Shown here: one piece after another, positions 58,957 to 64,000 of the stretch
Layout: each line of letters starts with the position of its first letter
Numbering within the stretch: the stretch's first letter is position 1
DNA from: Stomatohabitans albus
Lineage (GTDB): Bacteria; Actinomycetota; Nitriliruptoria; Euzebyales; Euzebyaceae
Assembly: GCF_036336025.1 (NCBI RefSeq)
Contig: NZ_JAYKKE010000001.1
Coordinates: 901,710-965,709, forward strand
Direction: 5' to 3'
Length of the DNA: 64,000 nt
Program-made: the position numbers and the translations under genes
The notes under the pieces: generated by a model
What the model saw: only the letters and a program-made list of their open reading frames with translations
Database searches by the model: none
What the model was told of the DNA's origin: nothing

Positions 58957-61482
58957 ATGTCTAAAAAGCGTTCTCTCGCTCTGCTGGGTGCAAGCTCAAT
59001 GCTGCTCAGCATCCTTCCCGCCGCTGCCTTCGCTCAGGCGCCGGCTGCCAAGACCCTCGAACACCTGAAGCTTTCTGCTGACAAGGTCAAGGATCCAGTC
59101 GAAATCAGCGCCCTTTGGGCTTCCAAGGTGGGTAAGGCCGAAAACGTCCTTGTCACCACCGATGCTGTATTTGCTGACAGCCTTGCTTCTGGCGCCCTTC
59201 AGGGCACCATGAAGGCTCCGCTGTTGTTCATTGATGCCAAGGCTGGCCTTGATGAGCAGACCGTCAAGACCATCACCTCCCTTGGTGCTACCAAGGTAAC
59301 GGTGCTTGGTGGCGAAGAAGCCATCTCCAAGAGCATTGCTGAATCCCTCGCCAAGGTTGCTGGTGTCACCGAAGTAAGCCGCGTTGAAGGCGCAAGCCGC
59401 GTCGAAACCTCAATCGCATTGGCTGAAAAGACCAAGGCCAAGGACGACACCGTCATCATCGCTCGTTCCGATGACTACGCCGACTCCCTTGCCGCTGGCG
59501 CTCTTGCCGCTCGCACCGGTTTCCCGGTCGTGCTCGTTCCTCAGCCCTACAAGGTGATGAAGGACGGCAAGGAAGAAACCATCAACCTGCACCCAGCCGT
59601 TGAGGAATACCTCAAGAAGGCTGCGACCAAGAAGGTCATCGTTGCTGGTGGTCCCTCCGCCGTTGCCGACTCCACCTTCACCGCCATTAAGAACATCGTC
59701 GCTGACACCACCCGTGCCTCCGGCGAAAGCCGTCGTGAAACTGCCGTTGCGCTGGCCAAGCTGTGGAACAACACCGGTAAGGTCACCGTCGTCGAAGGCT
59801 ACTCCGATGTGAACGGCTTCCACAATGGCTTCGCTGCTGCACTGAGCGCTGCCAACCTGGGTGCTCCAGTTGTGCTGACCAACAAGGCTCAGACCCTGTC
59901 TGAGGCTGAATTGGCCCTTGCTGGTCCTGCCGCCACCGGTGTCACCGGCTACTGCGGTACCTACGTCAACGACGCCCTGTGCAAGGTTGTTGCTGACAAG
60001 CAGGGTGCTGCCGTAAAGAACGTCATGCTTGCTGACAGCGCTGCGGTCCTTCCGTTGAAGACGACCCCAACTGACATGGCCAAGCTGGTTGGTGCTGCCA
60101 CCAACGCCCCAAGCCGTGCCTACGAGGTTGCCGAAGCTGCCGCTGACGTGGAATACACGATCACCCTGGCCAAGGGTAAGAAGGACGAAAAGGGCAATAT
60201 CGTACTCGACCTGGGTACCGATGAACGTCCTCAGAAGTCCGAAGAAGCCAGCATCAGCGTTGTGAACGGTGCCGTTGCCACCAACGCCAATGACGTGAAG
60301 GTCAAGGCAGTTGCCGGCAAGATCTCCTTCTCCGTCAAGGCTGACAAGGAAAACGGCAACGGTTACGTCATTCCAATCATTACCGCTGTTGACGGCGAAA
60401 ACCCCAAGGTTGTTGGTATGGGTGGCCCCATCCACGTGAGCCCCATTGCCCTTGAAAACGGCAAGTACCTGGGTGAGGTTGAGATCGGTGACTGGGATAT
60501 TGAGTCCGTCGACAAGGAAGCCAAGACCCTGGTGGTTAAGAAGGGTGACAAGAAGCGCACCTTGACCTTCAAGGAAATCGACTTGTTGTACAAGGACGCT
60601 GTTGCCAACAACAACCGTGTTGACTTCACGACCTTCATGAAGGAACTGTCCAAGGGTGACAAGCTGAAGGCTACGGCTGCTGATAACGGCACCTTGTACT
60701 ACGGTCAGCAGACCATTCCTTCCACCATCGTGTGGGAAGATGCTGCTCCGGTTGCTCCTGGTGTTGAAGTTTCAACTAAGGATGCCCCAACCCAGGACAC
60801 CATTACCTTGAAGCTCAGCAATGTTGAGGATGGTGCCACGGTTACCGTGAAGGCCTTCAAGCTCACCCCTGCTGGCGAAACCATGAACGGCCTTAATTAC
60901 AAGACCAATGAAGCCAAGTTCACCATCAACCGCACCTTCCCGAATGTCAAGCAGCTTGCTGACAAGTCGGTTGAGGTGAAGGTCACTGGTCTTGATGCCG
61001 ACAGCAAGTACGACTTTGCCGTCAGCCAGACCGTTGGTGAAGAGATCTCCGACTTCGGTGACTTTGGTGCTGCAGGTGCAAACGCTGTTCCAGCCAACGC
61101 CCTCCAGACAACAAAGATTCCAGAATCCCTGGCGATCGCCAAGGTTGAGCGCAAGACCGACATCGTGAATGATGGTGACGCAACCGATGACACCCTGGTT
61201 GTCACGTTGGACTCTGACAAGTTCGATGGTGGTGCGGTTGATATGAATAAGATCACCGTCGAAGCCAAGACTGGTGGAACCTTGAAGGCCGTTGCTGGCA
61301 CCTCCGCCACCGTTGGTGAGAATGCACAGACCAAGACCTTCGAGATCAAGTTGCAGGCTCCGCTTAAGGATGCAGTCAACGACATCGAATACACCGTGAA
61401 GTTCCAGCAGGGTGCTGTTACTACCAAGGCTCCGACCTTGAAGCCTGGTACTCCCGCTGAGTTCAAGTTCATGTACCGCTAA
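58957..61482 (+). CDS. S-layer-type CWB2 protein
   Basis: The precursor has 841 residues. The signal peptide (SKKRSLALLGASSMLLSILPAAAFA) is probably cleaved near residue 26. Three CWB2 repeats fill about residues 45-345 (VTVLGGEEAISKSIAESL, RVEGASRVETSIALAEK, VIVAGGPSAVADSTF, ASGESRRETAVALAK). The remaining 500 residues are beta-rich, Lys/Asp/Thr-rich, probably the outward lattice or adhesive domains. Codon choice is strongly biased (AAG over AAA, GGT, GCC, ACC), unlike the neighbours, indicating very high expression. ATG 58957 with AGGAGG 8 bases upstream is clear; an 18-codon extension is rejected. Main S-layer protein is the best guess. Confidence 0.88.
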   Translation: MSKKRSLALLGASSMLLSILPAAAFAQAPAAKTLEHLKLSADKVKDPVEISALWASKVGKAENVLVTTDAVFADSLASGALQGTMKAPLLFIDAKAGLDEQTVKTITSLGATKVTVLGGEEAISKSIAESLAKVAGVTEVSRVEGASRVETSIALAEKTKAKDDTVIIARSDDYADSLAAGALAARTGFPVVLVPQPYKVMKDGKEETINLHPAVEEYLKKAATKKVIVAGGPSAVADSTFTAIKNIVADTTRASGESRRETAVALAKLWNNTGKVTVVEGYSDVNGFHNGFAAALSAANLGAPVVLTNKAQTLSEAELALAGPAATGVTGYCGTYVNDALCKVVADKQGAAVKNVMLADSAAVLPLKTTPTDMAKLVGAATNAPSRAYEVAEAAADVEYTITLAKGKKDEKGNIVLDLGTDERPQKSEEASISVVNGAVATNANDVKVKAVAGKISFSVKADKENGNGYVIPIITAVDGENPKVVGMGGPIHVSPIALENGKYLGEVEIGDWDIESVDKEAKTLVVKKGDKKRTLTFKEIDLLYKDAVANNNRVDFTTFMKELSKGDKLKATAADNGTLYYGQQTIPSTIVWEDAAPVAPGVEVSTKDAPTQDTITLKLSNVEDGATVTVKAFKLTPAGETMNGLNYKTNEAKFTINRTFPNVKQLADKSVEVKVTGLDADSKYDFAVSQTVGEEISDFGDFGAAGANAVPANALQTTKIPESLAIAKVERKTDIVNDGDATDDTLVVTLDSDKFDGGAVDMNKITVEAKTGGTLKAVAGTSATVGENAQTKTFEIKLQAPLKDAVNDIEYTVKFQQGAVTTKAPTLKPGTPAEFKFMYR

Positions 61483-61526
61483 ATCAGCCCAAAGGTTTTT
61501 AAACCTTTAAACGCTGAATAGCATTA

Positions 61527-61556
61527 AGAACCCCCGCATTAGCGGGGGTTCTGCCT
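61527..61556 (+). terminator. Terminator after the S-layer-type gene
   Basis: A 10-bp stem GAACCCCCGC / GCGGGGGTTC with an ATTA loop is followed by a weak T tail (TGCCTATAT). Confidence 0.85.
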
Positions 61557-61738
61557 ATATATAAAAGGACATTGTTCAAATCCAACTTTCTAAACATCAG
61601 ATGAGTATGTAAAGAGAAGTTTTAGGTATGAGGGCAATAGTTAAGAAATGGTAAAACAGGCTATTTATAGGTACTAGAATTAATTCGCTAATGCAGTATG
61701 TTGGGAATCGGACAACCAATCTGAAAGGACAACCCAAA

Positions 61739-61981
61739 ATGAAGAACCTTCGTATTCTTGCTCTTGCTCTTGCGTCTGCAGCCATGCTTGCCGCATGCTC
61801 TGGCACCAACAGCACCAATGCCGCTTCTGACGCTGCTTCTGCTGCTACTGATGCTTCTGAAGCTGCCGTGAGCGTTGAAGCCGTTGCAAGCGATGCAATG
61901 AGCGAAGCCTCTGAAGCTGCTGATGCTGCTTCTGACGCTGCCTCTGATGCCGCCTCCATGGCTGCTTCTGAGAGCAACTAG
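61739..61981 (+). CDS. Ala/Ser/Asp-repeat small lipoprotein
   Basis: The precursor has 80 residues. The signal peptide and lipobox LAAC (Cys20) are followed by a mature chain made almost only of Ala, Ser, Asp and Glu in SDAAS, TDAS and SEAAD steps, which should form a long acidic helix or coil. AAAGGA stands 9 bases before the ATG at 61739; a 16-codon extension is rejected. It has no recognisable family but is reminiscent of Lpp-like spacers or acidic surface lipoproteins. It is flanked by two strong terminators, so it is a single-gene unit, and GCT/TCT codons suggest good expression. Confidence 0.8.
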   Translation: MKNLRILALALASAAMLAACSGTNSTNAASDAASAATDASEAAVSVEAVASDAMSEASEAADAASDAASDAASMAASESN

Positions 61982-61994
61982 TTGTAACTGCACG

Positions 61995-62030
61995 ATTTAC
62001 GCCCCCGTTGACGGGGGCGTAAATTTATTT
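61995..62030 (+). terminator. Terminator after the small lipoprotein gene
   Basis: A 13-bp stem ATTTACGCCCCCG / CGGGGGCGTAAAT is followed by TTATTT; this is a strong structure. Confidence 0.92.
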
Positions 62031-62087
62031 GTACCGTAATATTCTGATTACATATAGCGTCCTTAGAAGCTAGTAAGTGTCTTAGGA

Positions 62088-64000
62088 ATGAGTGACGGTG
62101 TTACGGAGAATAACTTAGTGTCTCAGCCTGATACTACGCACAGAGAACCCACGGCAGGGTTCTCCTTCTTGCTGTTAAGCCTGGCCACCGCATTAATGAC
62201 GGTTCTTTCTTCGGCTCCTCCAGTGAGTGCCCATGCGCCACTCCGAGATGATCAGGCAGTTGCCAATATGCAGGATGGGATGACTTATCCGACACCTGAT
62301 GACCAGATGGGTGGGTCCAAAATTGTTGGTGGGCGCATCATTCCTGATCCTGGTCGCTACGGCCTCGTCCAGGTGCTTACATTCAACAATGACAAAAAGG
62401 CCTACCGGTGTGGCGGTACCGCCCTCAGCAATAACTGGGTTGCAACAAGTGCTCACTGTCTCAGCCGAGCCACGATAGGAATCCAGGTCTATGCAACTCC
62501 GCTAGACACATCACGCCGTAAAGCTGGTGTAAACGTTGATCGCATCGAGAGTATGTCCGACATTCAGTCGAGCGGAGAACACCCCTCTACTGACCTCGTA
62601 CTGCTCCATGTCCCCAACCTGCCTCCAGATGTACAGCCCGTCCCTGTCGTGGTTGCGGGTCTCCCATCCGACAATCAGTTAGTTGGTGTGGCCTTTAGTC
62701 GCCACAACCTCAACGTTGCCGACCATACCTGGACACGTACCGCAGACAACGCTGCCCTCGCAATCGACCTGCCCGTTCAAGCGCGCACACTGTGTTCGGG
62801 AGGCAACCAAAATGAGGCGATAGTGTGTGCGGGCAAACCGTGGGAACCTAACCTCCTGTCACCAAACGAGGATTTTTGCACAGGAGACAGCGGAAGCCCC
62901 CTAGGTGTGCTGACAAACGGTCGATTCGGCGTGGTCGGGGTGGAATCACGCTCATCCATCATGCACGCCAACCCCTCTTGGGCTGACACCAGACCGAACG
63001 AACGCTGCGGATTTGCGCCAACCATTGCCACCAGTTTGCGCCATCACCTTGGATTTCTTACTCGCGTGATTGGGCCGGACCTCATGACCATTACCCTGCC
63101 CCTCATGAGCGATAACGGCGCCAACACCCTCGACATCTCCAACCCACGTGGCGGTGTCGATTTACGGACCCCTCCAAGCAAAGGTGATCCAGGGCAAGGT
63201 ATTCGGGTTGCGCTTCAAATCGCTCGCGCACGGTTCGCCCGCAACCCCGCCGTCGGGCAGCACGTATTACTGGCGTCAAATACATCCTTTGCAGATGCCC
63301 TTTCGAGCGCAGCACTCCAACGCAATTCAGTGCTGCTCTTTACTGACCGCAACATCTTGCCCAATGCGGTGATTGCCCAGCTCCAAGCTATGGGCACACG
63401 CCGTATCACAGTTTTGGGCGGACCTGCCATCATTGCGGATACGGTGCTTCATCAGGCACGTACGCTAGGTATCCAAGTAGATCGCATAGCCGGACCAGAC
63501 CGTCTCTCAACGGCTGGTGCTGTTGCCAGTCGGTTAGATACAAACCTTTCCAGCAGAAGCGGCGCCTACCTACTGCGTGCATTTGGTAATGGCAGTTCAG
63601 CCTTCGCTGATAGTTTGGCCGCTGGGGCGGCCGCTGCGAGGCGCAACTGGCCGGTACTTCTGACTAGCACTGAATCGCTCAGTGCGCCAGCCATGAATTT
63701 GTTAAAAAATCGTCCAGAAGTGGTCATTGTTGGTGGTCCTGCGGCCATTTCTTATCAGGTTCGCCTTCAAGTAGCCGGATTGGTTCCTAGAGTGGGGCAG
63801 GCTATGGGAGCCGATAGAACAAAAACTGCAGAATTACTCGCACAACCAGCCAGCCCCACACAAAGTGTCATAGTGCTTGACGGATTTGATCCTGGCGCCT
63901 GGCACGGTGGCTTTGCGGCCAGTGGTTTGGCTGCCGATATCGACGCTCCTATCTTGTTGACTAACCCTGCAACAAATGGTGCCGATATTGCAGCTCAACT
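62088..64000 (+). CDS. Secreted trypsin-like serine protease fused to CWB2 repeats, 3' end missing
   Basis: This frame is open to the window edge, at least 637 residues. A signal segment lies at about residues 25-50 (SFLLLSLATALMTVL, then SAHA). An S1 peptidase domain begins KIVGGRIIPDPGRYGLVQVL and shows the catalytic triad: His123 in TSAHC, Asp169 in STDLVLL and Ser268 in GDSGSP. From about residue 375 come CWB2 repeats (QIARARFARNPAVGQHVLLASNTSFADALSSAAL, ITVLGGPAIIADTV, IAGPDRLSTAGAVASRL, VVIVGGPAAISYQV). It is thus a wall-anchored protease, perhaps processing surface proteins such as the neighbouring S-layer protein. The start is uncertain: ATG 62088 or GTG 62118, the latter with ACGGAG upstream. 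Confidence 0.88.
   Translation, partial: MSDGVTENNLVSQPDTTHREPTAGFSFLLLSLATALMTVLSSAPPVSAHAPLRDDQAVANMQDGMTYPTPDDQMGGSKIVGGRIIPDPGRYGLVQVLTFNNDKKAYRCGGTALSNNWVATSAHCLSRATIGIQVYATPLDTSRRKAGVNVDRIESMSDIQSSGEHPSTDLVLLHVPNLPPDVQPVPVVVAGLPSDNQLVGVAFSRHNLNVADHTWTRTADNAALAIDLPVQARTLCSGGNQNEAIVCAGKPWEPNLLSPNEDFCTGDSGSPLGVLTNGRFGVVGVESRSSIMHANPSWADTRPNERCGFAPTIATSLRHHLGFLTRVIGPDLMTITLPLMSDNGANTLDISNPRGGVDLRTPPSKGDPGQGIRVALQIARARFARNPAVGQHVLLASNTSFADALSSAALQRNSVLLFTDRNILPNAVIAQLQAMGTRRITVLGGPAIIADTVLHQARTLGIQVDRIAGPDRLSTAGAVASRLDTNLSSRSGAYLLRAFGNGSSAFADSLAAGAAAARRNWPVLLTSTESLSAPAMNLLKNRPEVVIVGGPAAISYQVRLQVAGLVPRVGQAMGADRTKTAELLAQPASPTQSVIVLDGFDPGAWHGGFAASGLAADIDAPILLTNPATNGADIAAQ

Noticed and set aside
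58820-58960. c-di-GMP or c-di-AMP riboswitch before the S-layer-type gene
   Set aside because: Only scattered short resemblances; the conserved cores of both classes are missing.
59410-60435. 341-codon minus-strand frame opposite the S-layer-type gene
   Set aside because: Caused by the strong codon bias of the sense gene; no ribosome-binding site or recognisable domain.

Overview
The window reads as a chromosomal segment of a mid-GC actinobacterium. The signs are CarD, DisA, a PP2C-type phosphatase, LytR C-terminal-domain proteins, CWB2 cell-wall-binding repeats, a 5S/12S/1.3S-type transcarboxylase set and GTG starts. A Nitriliruptoria/Stomatohabitans-like lineage came to mind, but that is a guess and not something the sequence proves. 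No rRNA, insertion sequence, phage or CRISPR array was seen. One tRNA (Thr, TGT) is present.

Layout. 1-2.5 kb holds surface proteins: the end of an Ig-like domain protein and a CWB2 protein. 2.5-12.5 kb, on the minus strand, holds an exonuclease and an operon for corrinoid uptake. That operon begins with a clear cobalamin riboswitch and encodes six paralogous substrate-binding lipoproteins, one permease, one ATPase and a methyltransferase. 12.7-14.0 kb is rplK-rplA. 14.1-28.0 kb is a 17-gene propanediol-utilisation type bacterial microcompartment (BMC) locus in the order U-V-Q-A-B-C-D-E-G-H-(K-like)-J-eutJ-flavoprotein-N-O-P. 28.1-32.7 kb holds a membrane-anchored protein, PnuC, and a TPP-riboswitch-controlled ykoEDC thiamine/HMP ECF transporter. 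32.4-33.9 kb is a recent 675-bp tandem duplication that carries 3' fragments of the ECF T-component gene. 33.9-34.5 kb is an AT-rich two-gene unit (small secreted peptide plus 4-TM protein). 35.0-36.1 kb is rplJ-rplL and a strong terminator. 36.2-43.6 kb holds small and accessory genes, a transcarboxylase operon and mutY. 43.9-55.5 kb is housekeeping (nhaA, disA, carD, PIN-TRAM, ispF, cysS, rlmB, pepN, PP2C). 55.7-64 kb holds two LytR_C proteins around tRNA-Thr, PspA, a highly expressed-looking CWB2 S-layer-type protein, an Ala/Ser/Asp-rich lipoprotein, and a trypsin-like protease fused to CWB2 repeats that runs off the window.

How it fits together. Vitamin B12 is the thread. The riboswitch-controlled uptake operon supplies corrinoid, PduO adenosylates it, PduG/PduH reactivate the B12-dependent diol dehydratase PduCDE, and the propionyl-CoA/propionaldehyde chemistry (PduP, PduQ) runs inside a shell of PduA/B/J/K-like/N/U. 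The transcarboxylase set belongs to the Wood-Werkman propionate cycle, which also needs B12 at methylmalonyl-CoA mutase (not in this window).

Most notable: the normally contiguous rplKA and rplJL pairs are separated by about 21 kb containing the BMC and thiamine genes; six corrinoid-binding paralogues share one transporter; a BMC shell protein carries a histone-H1-like Lys/Ala/Pro tail; and PduO contains a strong in-frame internal ribosome-binding site that could release its C-terminal domain as a separate protein.
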